A DNA stretch of 64,000 bases from Pseudoalteromonas carrageenovora IAM 12662 (GCF_900239935.1 NZ_LT965929.1:659001-723000), one strand, 5' to 3'. Positions 29,168-38,153 are shown, counted from the stretch's first letter. The notes: a model not told the origin generated them from the sequence alone. Made by a program: numbers and translations.

Positions 29168-30121
29168 ATGCAAACAGACACAATAAAAATAGGCATAAGC
29201 GCATGCTTAGCAGGCGAAAAAGTAAGATTTGATACAGGTCATAAAAAATCTAACTTTTGTATGGATGAACTGGGGAAGCACGTTGAATACACGCGTTTTT
29301 GCCCAGAGGTCGCCGTAGGTTTACCAATACCTCGACCTACGATTAGGCAGGTTAGGGTTGGCGACACAATTAAAGTGTGCAGGCCAGATGGCTCTGGGGA
29401 TGTAGGCCCACAATTAACCGAATATGGTAAAAAAGTAGCAACAGAGCAAGCAAGTACATTAAGCGGTTTTGTTTTTTGTGCCAAAAGCCCAAGCTGCGGT
29501 ATGGAACGCATAAAAATTTATAACGAAGCAGGTACAGGAAACACATCTGAAGGCGTTGGTTTTTTTGCAGAGCAAATAATGAAACACAATCCGTTATTGC
29601 CATGTGAAGAAAACGGCCGCTTAAATGACATGCACCTTCGTGAAAATTTTGTAATGCGTGTTTACGTATATAAAAACTGGCAAATGCTAGCAAAAGAGCC
29701 GCTAAGTGTTCACAAATTAACTCAATTTCATTCTCAGTATAAATATTTGCTAATGGCCCATAACTACAAAGCTTATAGAGACCTCGGCAACTTACTGGGG
29801 ACTTTTGTTGGGGATGATGTAAACGCACTTGCCGACGAATATATTTTAGGTTTAATGACGGGTTTAAAAAAGCCTGCTTCTCGTAGAAATAACTGCAATA
29901 CCTTAATGCATTTACAAGGTTACTTTAAAAAAGATTTATCTAAAGTTGAAAAACAAGAGTTACGTGACGCTATTGATGAATATAGAGAAGGCTTGGTGCC
30001 GTTATATGTTCCGTTAACGTTACTTAAACACCACTTAAAAGTGCATCCAAACGAGTACCTTGAAAAACAAGTATTCTTTAACCCTTACCCTAACGAACTA
30101 AAACTACGATACGGTATTTAA
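29168..30121 (+). CDS. DUF523-DUF1722 protein (YbgA-like fusion)
   Basis: 317 aa. The N-terminal DUF523 domain (about residues 5-150) begins IKIGISACLAGEKVRFDTGH and has Cys residues in ISACL, YTRFCPEV and KSPSCGMER that could bind an iron-sulfur cluster or metal. The C-terminal DUF1722 domain (about 185-300) has LTQFHSQYKYLLMAHN and LMHLQGYFKK. In E. coli and many others the DUF1722 protein YbgA sits next to phrB, as here. Recent work in other bacteria links DUF523 to thiouracil handling, but I do not assert that function. Its stop overlaps the ATG of phrB by 1 nt. Confidence 0.88.
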   Translation: MQTDTIKIGISACLAGEKVRFDTGHKKSNFCMDELGKHVEYTRFCPEVAVGLPIPRPTIRQVRVGDTIKVCRPDGSGDVGPQLTEYGKKVATEQASTLSGFVFCAKSPSCGMERIKIYNEAGTGNTSEGVGFFAEQIMKHNPLLPCEENGRLNDMHLRENFVMRVYVYKNWQMLAKEPLSVHKLTQFHSQYKYLLMAHNYKAYRDLGNLLGTFVGDDVNALADEYILGLMTGLKKPASRRNNCNTLMHLQGYFKKDLSKVEKQELRDAIDEYREGLVPLYVPLTLLKHHLKVHPNEYLEKQVFFNPYPNELKLRYGI

Positions 30122-31515
30122 TGAACACATTATTTTGGTTTAGGCGCGATTTGCGCCTTTTTTCGAACGAAGCGTTGATTCAGGCGCTAAATGATGGCGC
30201 TAAACACGCCATTTTTTTTGTTTGCGAAAAGCAATGGCATCAGCATAACACCGCGCCAATTCAAATAGACTTACTTAAGCGACGAGTAAAGTACTTACAA
30301 CAGCAACTAGCTGATTATGGTATTACGCTGCATGTAATTAGTGCGCCATACTTTAGTGATTGCGAATCGAAGTTAATTGAGTTTTGCCAGTCGAATAACG
30401 TTAAACATATTGTTGCTAACACTGAATATGAATTAAATGAAGTAAATCGTGATAAGGCAATTTTAGCTAAATGCGATGATGTTGGTGTTACATTTACTCT
30501 GTACGAAGGGGATTTAATTGCGCCAGCGGGCAGTGTTAAAAACCAAAGCAATGAAATGTATAAAGTGTTTACTCCGTTTAAGCGCGCATGGCTAAAGCAG
30601 TATCAAGACATTCACTTTAATTTACCAACGTGGCCTTTAGAAAAATCGTCAGTTGATGTAAAAGCTGAACCACTTCTTAAAAGTGATGATGGCTCTGAAA
30701 AATGGCCTGTAGATGATGAAACACTCTCTAAAATAGTGAATGGTTTTATTGCTGACAAACTAACAAGCTATGACGATAACCGTGATATTCCAAGTATTAA
30801 AGGAACTTCGGGCTTAAGCCCTTATTTAGCGCTTGGTATAGTGAGTACAAAGCAACTATTAATTAATATTCAGCAGCAATATCCTGATATTTTAACAACG
30901 TCAAAAAGTAAAACCTTCACATGGATAAATGAACTTGTTTGGCGCGAATTTTACCGACATTTAATTTCAGAGTTTCCTAAGTTATCGCGTGGAGATAATT
31001 TTAACGAAAAGTATAACGCGGTAAAGTGGCGTAAAAACGAAGATGACTTTAATGCATGGTGCGAAGGTCGTACAGGTTACCCACTTGTAGACGCTGCTAT
31101 GCTTCAGTTAAAGCAAACAGGTTGGATGCACAATCGTTTACGTATGGTTGTTGCAAGTTTTTTAACTAAGCATTTGCTTATTGATTGGCGTGAAGGCGAA
31201 AAGTACTTTATGAAGCATCTAATTGATGGTGATTTAGCATCTAATAATGGTGGCTGGCAATGGGCTGCCAGTACAGGGTGTGACGCTCAGCCGTATTTTA
31301 GAATTTTTAACCCTATTACCCAAAGTGAACGCTTTGATCCAACAGGTAAGTTTATACGTAAGTATTTGCCAGAGCTTAAAAATGTGCCAGATAAACAAAT
31401 TCACTTTCCACATACTTATATTGCTTCTATGGGTAAAACGAAGGACTGTTACTGGCCGGCAATTGTAGATCATAAAGCTGCACGTGAGCGTGCGTTGGCT
31501 GCTTTTAAGGTGTGA
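30121..31515 (+). CDS. phrB: Deoxyribodipyrimidine photolyase (class I CPD)
   Basis: 464-aa light-driven repair enzyme for cyclobutane pyrimidine dimers. The N-terminal Rossmann antenna domain (LFWFRRDLRLFSNEALIQAL) precedes the helical FAD domain with TSGLSPYLALGI, WINELVWREFYRHL, GRTGYPLVDAAMLQL, WMHNRLRMVVASFL and DGDLASNNGGWQWAASTGCD. Tryptophans of the electron-transfer chain are in place. It starts with ATG overlapping the preceding TAA. Photolyase (phrA) is a classic RpoE/ChrR target in Rhodobacter, which fits this operon. Confidence 0.96.
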   Translation: MNTLFWFRRDLRLFSNEALIQALNDGAKHAIFFVCEKQWHQHNTAPIQIDLLKRRVKYLQQQLADYGITLHVISAPYFSDCESKLIEFCQSNNVKHIVANTEYELNEVNRDKAILAKCDDVGVTFTLYEGDLIAPAGSVKNQSNEMYKVFTPFKRAWLKQYQDIHFNLPTWPLEKSSVDVKAEPLLKSDDGSEKWPVDDETLSKIVNGFIADKLTSYDDNRDIPSIKGTSGLSPYLALGIVSTKQLLINIQQQYPDILTTSKSKTFTWINELVWREFYRHLISEFPKLSRGDNFNEKYNAVKWRKNEDDFNAWCEGRTGYPLVDAAMLQLKQTGWMHNRLRMVVASFLTKHLLIDWREGEKYFMKHLIDGDLASNNGGWQWAASTGCDAQPYFRIFNPITQSERFDPTGKFIRKYLPELKNVPDKQIHFPHTYIASMGKTKDCYWPAIVDHKAARERALAAFKV

Positions 31516-31516
31516 T

Positions 31517-31945
31517 ATGGATAACGTGCTACCAGTAGATAAATTTGTAGATATTTATCAAAAACTTGATAACAGCAATTTAGAGCTATTAAGTGAAATT
31601 TACAGTGATGATATTGAGTTTATAGATCCAATGCATCAGATAAACGGTATTGCCGAGTTACGTGCTTATTTTGCTAATTTATATAGCAATGTTAAACACT
31701 GCCAATTTGACATAACGGATTCTTTTAGCATTGACAATAACGCATTTATTTACTGGACTATGCACTACGCACACCCAAAACTTTCCTCGGGTAAAACAAT
31801 ATCTGTACAAGGGCACAGTAAGCTTATTTTTAAAAAAGATAAGATTATTAAGCATCGAGATTATTTTAATGTTGGTGAGCTTTTGTACAAACACATTCCG
31901 TTATTAGGCTCTGTTATTAACTACATAGATAAAAGGGCAGGCTGA
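31517..31945 (+). CDS. SnoaL/NTF2-like protein
   Basis: 142-aa cone-fold (NTF2-like) protein: VDIYQKLDNSNLELLSEIYS then DDIEFIDPMHQINGIAELRA are typical of the SnoaL-like group. The C-terminal part KDKIIKHRDYFNVGELLYK is usual in the version found in this gene neighbourhood. Members bind or isomerise small hydrophobic compounds; the role here is unknown, though lipid oxidation products are a reasonable guess. ATG 31517 follows the phrB stop by 1 nt, with AAGGTG upstream; the longer frame from 31484 lies within phrB. Confidence 0.82.
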   Translation: MDNVLPVDKFVDIYQKLDNSNLELLSEIYSDDIEFIDPMHQINGIAELRAYFANLYSNVKHCQFDITDSFSIDNNAFIYWTMHYAHPKLSSGKTISVQGHSKLIFKKDKIIKHRDYFNVGELLYKHIPLLGSVINYIDKRAG

Positions 31946-31947
31946 AT

Positions 31948-32658
31948 ATGATTACATTAATTACAGGGGCTACCTCAGGTATTGGTGAGCAACTAGCGAT
32001 TAAATACGCTGAGCAGGGCGATACCGTTATTGCTTGTGGTCGAAACAGAGAAAAACTAGCTGAACTTGCTCAGCATAAAAATATTCAAATTTGTCAATTT
32101 GATGCCACAAGTCTGGATGATATTAAACAATCAACCATTGGTTTTACACAATATGACCGCGTTATATTAAACGCAGGCAATTGTGAATATGTTGATGATG
32201 CACGAAATTTTGATAGTGCTTTATTTGAACGTGTCATTACAGTTAATTTATTAGCAATGGGTTACTGCCTAGAAGCTTTACTACCTAAAATTAATGCAGG
32301 TGGCCAACTTGTATTAGTAAGCTCAAGCGTAACTTATCTGCCGCTTCCTCGTTCAGAAGCCTACGGGGCATCTAAATCAGGCGTTAGTTATTTAGCTAAG
32401 AGCTTAGCCGTAGATTTAAGTGACGTTGATGTAACGCTAGTTCATCCTGGGTTTGTAAAAACACCGCTCACAAACAAAAATGACTTTCCTATGCCAATGG
32501 CGGTTACCGCAAAAGAGGCGGCAGATTATATGATTAAAGGTATCGGTAAGCGCCGCAAAGAAGTTCATTTCCCTTATCGTTTTACACTTATTTTAAAAGC
32601 TTTGCGAATATTACCACTCCCGCTATGGCTTAAAATCGCAAAAGGATTAACTCGTTGA
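31948..32658 (+). CDS. Short-chain dehydrogenase/reductase
   Basis: 236 aa. The Rossmann motif TGATSGIGE is at residues 6-14, LNAGNCEYVDD at about 75, the catalytic Ser in LVSSSVTYLP and the YGASKSG active site at about 145. The C-terminus FTLILKALRILPLPLWLKIA may be membrane-associated. The substrate is unknown; it starts 2 bp after the SnoaL-like gene, and its TGA overlaps the TTG start of the next gene. SDRs are regular members of this cluster next to the FAD protein and fatty-acid methyltransferase. Confidence 0.9.
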   Translation: MITLITGATSGIGEQLAIKYAEQGDTVIACGRNREKLAELAQHKNIQICQFDATSLDDIKQSTIGFTQYDRVILNAGNCEYVDDARNFDSALFERVITVNLLAMGYCLEALLPKINAGGQLVLVSSSVTYLPLPRSEAYGASKSGVSYLAKSLAVDLSDVDVTLVHPGFVKTPLTNKNDFPMPMAVTAKEAADYMIKGIGKRRKEVHFPYRFTLILKALRILPLPLWLKIAKGLTR

Positions 32659-33911
32659 AAAAAATAGCAATAATTGGATCTGGTGTATCTGGATTAACTG
32701 CCGCACATTTACTTCATAAACATTACGATGTAACGGTGTTTGAAAAAAATGATTACATAGGCGGGCACACTGCAACAGTTGATGTAACTATAAGCGGAGC
32801 CAAATACGCTATTGATACTGGTTTTATTGTTTTTAATGATAGAACTTATCCATACTTTGAAAAACTACTTGCTCGTATAGGCATTGATAAACAGCCTACT
32901 CAAATGAGTTTTAGCGTGCATAACGATGCTACTGGCTTTGAATATAACGGCCATACTTTTACAAGCTTGTTTGCTCAGCGAAGAAATATATTTAGACCTA
33001 AATTTTGGCGTCTTTTATACGATATTGTTAAGTTTAATAAAGTGTGTAAAGCTATTTACGAGCAAGGTGACTACAAACAAGAACACTCGTTAGGTGAGTT
33101 ACTTAACGAACATGGCTTTAACGACTTTTTTAAATATCATTATATTTTGCCGATGGGCGCTGCTATTTGGTCTACCAGTATTAAAGAAATGGAAAATGTT
33201 GGTGTCGAGTTTTTTGTTAAATTTTTCTTTAATCATGGACTCTTAGACATAACAAACCGTCCGCAGTGGTTTGTTATTCCTGGTGGGTCTCGTGAGTACA
33301 TTAACCCTTTAATTAAGGGGTTTGCAGATAAAATAAAACTAAATAGTAATATAGAATCAGTGATTCGTACTAACGACAAAGCTATTATTGAGTTTGCAAA
33401 TGGTGACAAAGACGAATTTGATAAAGTCATTTTTGCTTGCCATTCAGACCAAGCACTTAGCCTTTTGGGTGATGCAACAGCGCAAGAGCAATCCGTATTA
33501 GGTGCCATCGCTTATACTGAAAACTCTGTGGTTTTACATACCGATACGAGTTTATTACCGGACAGAAAAGCAGCGTGGGCAAGCTGGAATTATCTTCTTA
33601 ATAACAACACAGACAAAGCCGCAGTTGTTACGTATCAAATGAATATTTTGCAAGGAATTGCAAGTGATACACAATTTTGTGTAACGCTTAATCACCTGCA
33701 GGGGATTGAACAAAGTAAAATACTTCGTGAGTTTACTTACCACCACCCTGTATTTAATCAATCATCCATAGCCGCACAAAAGCAAAAACACAGTATTGAT
33801 GGGCAAAATAACAGTTATTTTTGTGGTGCTTATTGGTATAACGGCTTTCATGAAGACGGTGTACGAAGCGGTGTAGACGTAGCAAAGCAGTTAGGTGTTG
33901 AGTTTGACTAG
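32655..33911 (+). CDS. FAD-dependent oxidoreductase (amine oxidase superfamily)
   Basis: 418 aa. The N-terminal dinucleotide-binding motif IAIIGSGVSGLTAAHLLHKH (from residue 3) and FEKNDYIGGHTATVDV, then AIDTGFIVFNDRTYPYF, and a C-terminal FCGAYWYNGFHEDGVRSG that closes the FAD site. This is the NAD(P)-binding/amine-oxidase type protein regularly found beside DUF1365 and CFA-synthase-like genes. It may oxidise or desaturate a fatty-acyl chain; in Rhodobacter such an enzyme is reported in furan fatty-acid formation, but the equivalence is only inferred. The start is TTG 32655 in a TTGA overlap with the previous stop. Confidence 0.9.
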   Translation: MKKIAIIGSGVSGLTAAHLLHKHYDVTVFEKNDYIGGHTATVDVTISGAKYAIDTGFIVFNDRTYPYFEKLLARIGIDKQPTQMSFSVHNDATGFEYNGHTFTSLFAQRRNIFRPKFWRLLYDIVKFNKVCKAIYEQGDYKQEHSLGELLNEHGFNDFFKYHYILPMGAAIWSTSIKEMENVGVEFFVKFFFNHGLLDITNRPQWFVIPGGSREYINPLIKGFADKIKLNSNIESVIRTNDKAIIEFANGDKDEFDKVIFACHSDQALSLLGDATAQEQSVLGAIAYTENSVVLHTDTSLLPDRKAAWASWNYLLNNNTDKAAVVTYQMNILQGIASDTQFCVTLNHLQGIEQSKILREFTYHHPVFNQSSIAAQKQKHSIDGQNNSYFCGAYWYNGFHEDGVRSGVDVAKQLGVEFD

Positions 33912-34632
33912 TGCAGTGTACTTAGGAGATGTTAGACATCGCCGATTTGCTGTTAAAAACCATAGCTTTAACTACTCGCTTTATATGATGTGGGTTGACT
34001 TAAAGCAGCCTTTAAACTTAAATAATATTCATCCTATGTTGGGTACATTTGGGTTTAAAGCACTTAGGTTTAAACAGGCAGACTACTTACAAAATGTACC
34101 TCATCCGCAGCAACATACCGTGTTTGAGCGTGCACAAATGCAATTGCAATCATTAGGTGTTAATGAAGAGTTTGAGCATATTTATATGTTGGGGCAGTTG
34201 CGTTGCTTTGGAATTTATTTCAGCCCAGTAAATTTTTATTTTTATGGCCACACTAGTGACGAATTTAAGTATTTAGTAGCAGAAGTAAGTAATACACCTT
34301 GGAATGAGAGACATTACTATTTAGTTCCTTTAGGAAAAAAAGTGAACTTTAAAAAGGTTTTTTCCGTATCACCATTTATGGATTTGAATATGGACTACCA
34401 CTGGAACATTCGACATACACTTAGCAATACATTGATACACATAGAAAATAAGAAAGACGAAACATTGTTATTTGATGCTTCTCTTAGGCTAAAACGTCAA
34501 GACCTAACCAAAGAAGCGGTTAGTCAATTACTAAAACGCTTTCCAGCTATGACGTGGTCTGTTTTCAAAGGTATTTATGTTCAAGCTTTTAAGTTGTTTG
34601 TTAAAAGAGTGCCTTTTTTAGGTCATTCGTAA
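33904..34632 (+). CDS. DUF1365 family protein
   Basis: About 242 aa. Begins SAVYLGDVRHRRFAVKNHSF, the family's usual N-terminus; FGIYFSPVNFYFYGH, VAEVSNTPWNERHYYL and KVFSVSPFMDLNMDYHW are the core motifs. The biochemical function is not established, but DUF1365 nearly always lies between the FAD oxidoreductase and the CFA-synthase-like gene, so it should act in the same lipid modification. The start is uncertain: TTG 33904 has AGG 8 nt upstream, while GTG 33895 and TTG 33898 are in frame but badly placed. Overlaps the previous gene by 8 nt. Confidence 0.87.
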   Translation: MTSAVYLGDVRHRRFAVKNHSFNYSLYMMWVDLKQPLNLNNIHPMLGTFGFKALRFKQADYLQNVPHPQQHTVFERAQMQLQSLGVNEEFEHIYMLGQLRCFGIYFSPVNFYFYGHTSDEFKYLVAEVSNTPWNERHYYLVPLGKKVNFKKVFSVSPFMDLNMDYHWNIRHTLSNTLIHIENKKDETLLFDASLRLKRQDLTKEAVSQLLKRFPAMTWSVFKGIYVQAFKLFVKRVPFLGHS

Positions 34633-34683
34633 AGCCATTAGGTGTTAAGCCTTGGTAGTTAAAACAATAATATAGGTAATTCA

Positions 34684-35946
34684 ATGGAAAAAGTGTCGAG
34701 TTTAAATTGCGCACAAAACACAGGTTGGTTTACTAACTTTTATAAAAAGTTAGTAATAGGCGCATTTTCTTCTATAGAAACAGGCCAAGTAGTTTTAGTT
34801 GACGGTAGCTCTCGCTCTGTTTTTGGTGATACTTCGTCAAACTTAAAGGTGACTATAAGCGTAAATGATAAAGCGATGTATAAAGCATTTGCATTATCAG
34901 GTAGTGTTGGCGCTGGTGAATCTTATATTTTAGGCCAGTGGTCTTGCGACAACTTGACGCGCCTTATCGAAATTTTTGCAATTAACCAAGATCAATTAGA
35001 CAATTTTGAAAAGAAATTCTCTTTTTTTAGTAATATTGCCCATAGAATTAACCATTTTAAAAATAAAAATTCAGAGTCTGGTTCAAAAAAGAATATTGTT
35101 GCTCACTATGATTTAGGTAATGATTTGTATGAATCTTTTTTATCTGATGAAATGTTGTATTCAAGCGCCGTTTACCCTAGTAAAGATGCAACGCTTGAGG
35201 AGGCGCAGCAATATAAGCTTAAACGTATTTGTGAGCAGGTAGAGTTACAACAAGGCGACTCGGTGATTGAAATTGGTACAGGTTGGGGTGCTTTCGCTAT
35301 TTATGCAGCCACCCACTATGATTGCCACGTAACAACTACAACTATTTCTGACGAGCAGTACGATTACGTTGCTAATAAGGTTAAAGCCCTTGGTCTTGAA
35401 AGAAAAATAACGTTATTAAAGCTTGATTATCGTTTATTAGAAGGGCAGTACGACAAGCTTGTTTCGATTGAAATGATAGAAGCTGTCGGCCATGAGTATT
35501 TACCAAGCTTTTTTACCAAGTGCGGTGATTTACTCAAAGAAAATGGCGCTATGCTTATTCAAGCAATAACAATAAGCGATCAGCGTTATAAACATTATTT
35601 AAAAAATTCCGATTTTATTCAGCAATATATATTTCCTGGTGGGTGTTTGCCATCGCTCAACGAAATGAGTGAACAAATTAAAAATAACACAAACATGGTT
35701 ATTCATACTGTGAATGATATTGGTGCTCACTACGCGCGAACATTAGCGGATTGGCGCGAGCGTTTTATTCAAAGCTGGCCAGAGTTAGACAGAACTAAAT
35801 TTGACGAACGCTTTTACAGACTATGGTTATTTTATTTTGCTTACTGTGAAGGGGCATTTAGAACTCGTGCCACTAGTACGGTTCACTTAATGGCTCGTAA
35901 ACCGCGTTTTACTAGCGATAACGATGAAATTGCACTCGGTTATTAA
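34684..35946 (+). CDS. Cyclopropane-fatty-acid-synthase-like SAM methyltransferase
   Basis: 420 aa. The N-terminal lipid-binding domain has GSVGAGESYILGQWSCDNLT and a central NIVAHYDLGNDLYESFLSDE. The SAM site is VIEIGTGWGAFAIYAA. VSIEMIEAVGHEYL and IQQYIFPGGCLPSL are the CFA family signatures, so it should transfer a methyl(ene) group to unsaturated phospholipid acyl chains. In the Rhodobacter RpoE regulon a relative (CfaS/UfaM) methylates unsaturated fatty acids en route to furan fatty acids; whether this one makes cyclopropane or methylated products cannot be told. ATG 34684 is 51 bp after the DUF1365 gene. Confidence 0.93.
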   Translation: MEKVSSLNCAQNTGWFTNFYKKLVIGAFSSIETGQVVLVDGSSRSVFGDTSSNLKVTISVNDKAMYKAFALSGSVGAGESYILGQWSCDNLTRLIEIFAINQDQLDNFEKKFSFFSNIAHRINHFKNKNSESGSKKNIVAHYDLGNDLYESFLSDEMLYSSAVYPSKDATLEEAQQYKLKRICEQVELQQGDSVIEIGTGWGAFAIYAATHYDCHVTTTTISDEQYDYVANKVKALGLERKITLLKLDYRLLEGQYDKLVSIEMIEAVGHEYLPSFFTKCGDLLKENGAMLIQAITISDQRYKHYLKNSDFIQQYIFPGGCLPSLNEMSEQIKNNTNMVIHTVNDIGAHYARTLADWRERFIQSWPELDRTKFDERFYRLWLFYFAYCEGAFRTRATSTVHLMARKPRFTSDNDEIALGY

Positions 35947-36433
35947 TTTTGTCTTGTTTCAAGCAGTATGGTTTTTATCATTACTGCTTGAAGGGCAATC
36001 TATTTATGTAACGCCTTTAGTAATTGCTCTGATGTTTTATTTATCAAAGCAAAAAAAACACGATGCTATTTTAATTTTTAAAGCACTTCCGCTAGGGTTA
36101 CTAGGCGAGTATATTGCTGTAAAAATTGGATTGCTTGAGTTTCATTCTTACCCATTTCCTCTTTGGCTTGTATTTTTATGGGCCTCTTTAGTGCTATGTA
36201 TTAACAGCTCAATGTCTTTTTTGACGTCACTTAAGTTTTGGCAAGCATTTTTAGTATGTTTGGCCTTTGCACCTGCAAGCTACTGGGCCGGCGCACGCTT
36301 TGGTGTACTAAACTTACAATTTCCCCTGATACAATTTTGGCTGATATACGGCTTAATATGGTCAAGTATGTTTACTTTAATATTGTTTATAAACTCAAAA
36401 ATAAAAGCGGTGCTGAACACAAAATCTCTTTAG
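35924..36433 (+). CDS. DUF2878 inner-membrane protein
   Basis: 169 aa, five or so transmembrane segments. VINFVLFQAVWFLSLLLEGQ at the N-terminus, the central GEYIAVKIGLLEFHSYPFPL and PLWLVFLWASLVLCINSSMS, and FAPASYWAGARFGVL are DUF2878 features. Function unknown; found almost only in this type of CFA/FAD/DUF1365 cluster. It overlaps the methyltransferase gene by 23 nt, indicating coupled translation. Confidence 0.85.
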   Translation: MKLHSVINFVLFQAVWFLSLLLEGQSIYVTPLVIALMFYLSKQKKHDAILIFKALPLGLLGEYIAVKIGLLEFHSYPFPLWLVFLWASLVLCINSSMSFLTSLKFWQAFLVCLAFAPASYWAGARFGVLNLQFPLIQFWLIYGLIWSSMFTLILFINSKIKAVLNTKSL

Positions 36434-36456
36434 CATGCCTCAGCCTGCTTGTGATT

Positions 36457-36486
36457 TGATCAAACTTGTTCTGTAGCGCGTATATT
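36457..36486 (+). promoter_or_regulatory. Candidate ECF promoter before the chalcone-isomerase-like gene
   Basis: TGATCA, 18-nt spacer ending GCG, TATATT; the -35 starts 58 bp before the TTG start at 36515. Same layout as the sites at 27157 and 27803, suggesting an internal promoter for the last two genes of the cluster. Confidence 0.6.
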
Positions 36487-36514
36487 AAGTACTTTATAAA
36501 GTTAAGGAACGATT

Positions 36515-37003
36515 TTGAAAATAAATTTATTGATTAGTTTTTGCTTTTTACTCATCTCCTATAATGCCTATGCAAATGATGACTTTACAAAAGTAGGCGA
36601 AGCCAGAATGGAGTATTTATTTTGGGACGTTTACGATGCCACATTGTTTACACCCTCTGGTAAATATAAAAGCGGTGAAAACCCGATAAAATTTAAGCTT
36701 AAATACTTGCGTGACTTTGAGGCAAAAGACATTGTTAAAGCAACTAAAGAGCAGTGGGAGCACTTAAACAAACCTGACTTATCTCAAAAGTATGCTGATA
36801 AATTACTTAATATTTGGCCAAATATAAGCAAAGGCGACTCCTTAATGCTAGAAACAGACGTAAATGGTAAAAGTACATTTTATTATAATGATGAAAAAGT
36901 GGGCCAAATAGATGATGTTCAATTTGCTAATGATTTTTTGGCAATATGGCTTGATAAAAATACGTCTGAGCCTGCGCTTCGACAACAACTACTGGGAAAC
37001 TAA
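36515..37003 (+). CDS. Periplasmic chalcone-isomerase-like protein
   Basis: 162 aa with a signal peptide (cleavage after NAYA, about residue 20). The mature part KVGEARMEYLFWDVYDATLF and LKYLRDFEAKDIVKATKEQW is typical of the chalcone isomerase-like fold, which in bacteria and yeast-type relatives binds fatty acids rather than flavonoids. The start is TTG with AAGGAA 6 nt upstream. It is followed after 3 bp by a DUF3833 lipoprotein gene. Probable role: envelope part of the lipid-modification pathway encoded upstream. Confidence 0.85.
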   Translation: MKINLLISFCFLLISYNAYANDDFTKVGEARMEYLFWDVYDATLFTPSGKYKSGENPIKFKLKYLRDFEAKDIVKATKEQWEHLNKPDLSQKYADKLLNIWPNISKGDSLMLETDVNGKSTFYYNDEKVGQIDDVQFANDFLAIWLDKNTSEPALRQQLLGN

Positions 37004-37006
37004 CTC

Positions 37007-37543
37007 ATGAGCTTATTAAAGATAAAGCCACTTATGGTGTGTATTTTTGCCGTATTTTTAATTAGCTGCTCAGCGCCGAGTGTTGAACATTATAAAAACA
37101 GTTCACCTGAGTTTAACTTCAAAGAGTTTTTTAGTGGTGAATTAAAAGCATATGGCGTTGTACAAGACTTTAAAGGTGAATTAACCCGAAAGCTTGTTGT
37201 TGATATGAATGCAAGCTGGAATGGCTCACAAGGCGTTATTGAAGAAGATTTTGTATACGACGATGGTGAAGCGCAAAGGCGTGTTTGGAAAGTAACACTT
37301 AACGATGATAATACATTAACGGGCACAGCCGCAGATGTTACAGGTGTAGCTAAAGGAAAAAGTATGGGCAGTGTGTTTCACTGGAACTACAATGTAGAGC
37401 TACCTTACGATGGCTCAACATTAAATGTAAACTTTGACGATTGGATGTACCTGGTTACACAATCGCGCTTGATAAACCGCACATCTATTGTTAAGTTTGG
37501 TGTCGAGGTCGGGGAAGTGACCTTAGTTATCGAAAAAATATAG
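37007..37543 (+). CDS. DUF3833 lipoprotein
   Basis: 178 aa. The signal peptide ends with the lipobox LISC (Cys near residue 22). The mature part FKEFFSGELKAYGVVQDFKG, VYDDGEAQRRVWKVTLNDDN and VFHWNYNVELPYDG is the DUF3833 pattern, predicted beta-rich and lipocalin-like. Function unknown. Last gene of the ECF-linked cluster; no clear terminator follows in the 210 bp before the HU gene. Confidence 0.87.
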   Translation: MSLLKIKPLMVCIFAVFLISCSAPSVEHYKNSSPEFNFKEFFSGELKAYGVVQDFKGELTRKLVVDMNASWNGSQGVIEEDFVYDDGEAQRRVWKVTLNDDNTLTGTAADVTGVAKGKSMGSVFHWNYNVELPYDGSTLNVNFDDWMYLVTQSRLINRTSIVKFGVEVGEVTLVIEKI

Positions 37544-37753
37544 TTGATTTACGTCGTTGTTTAACTTGCACCAAAATTGTACTCAAATTAAGTCTTTGTT
37601 AACCCAACACGCTGTATTTTACCGAGAATTATTTAAATTTTACGCATTTTTTAAGAATTTAAGCAAAAAACGCAATTTGCTGTTGCTAACTCTTTAAAAA
37701 TGCATAAAGATAGGTTTTGCGAAGGCAAAATAATAACGAATAGGAATCTAACA

Positions 37754-38029
37754 ATGAATAAAGCTCAATTAGTTGAAAAAATCGCTACTGATGCAGAAAT
37801 CTCTAAAGCTGCTGCTACACGTGCACTTGACGCGTTTACTGGCGCTGTAACTTCTTCTTTAAAAGAAGGTAATTCAGTTGCATTAGTTGGTTTTGGTACT
37901 TTCTCAGTTAAAGAACGTGCAGCACGCACTGGCCGTAACCCACAAACGGGTGCTGAGATCCAAATCGCAGCGGCAACTATCCCAAGCTTTAAAGCAGGTA
38001 AAGGTCTTAAAGACCAAGTAAACCCTTAA
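37754..38029 (+). CDS. hup: DNA-binding protein HU
   Basis: 91-aa histone-like protein that bends and compacts [23 protein letters not shown] at the N-terminus and the beta-arm [20 protein letters not shown] are diagnostic. Details such as [12 protein letters not shown] and VKERAARTG are nearer E. coli HupB (HU-beta) than HupA. ATG 37754 is chosen over the frame from 37700 because HU proteins start MNK and AGGAA precedes it. Monocistronic, with a strong terminator. Confidence 0.95.
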   Translation: MNKAQLVEKIATDAEISKAAATRALDAFTGAVTSSLKEGNSVALVGFGTFSVKERAARTGRNPQTGAEIQIAAATIPSFKAGKGLKDQVNP

Positions 38030-38051
38030 TTGGCGATTTACAGAATTTTTT

Positions 38052-38080
38052 AAAAAAGAGCTATTAAGCTCTTTTTTTTT
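38052..38080 (+). terminator. Rho-independent terminator of the HU gene
   Basis: AAAAAGAGCT / AGCTCTTTTT stem, 4-nt loop ATTA, followed by a T-run, 22 bp after the stop codon. Confidence 0.9.
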
Positions 38081-38153
38081 GCCTGTATAAAAGTTGCCAC
38101 CAAAGCGGGTCAACTACTAATCCGCAATAATACTCAATTAAATTGACGTTAAT

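Noticed and set aside
29370..29828. 152-aa minus-strand ORF within the DUF523-DUF1722 gene
   Set aside because: The plus-strand frame has strong family motifs; the antisense frame has none.
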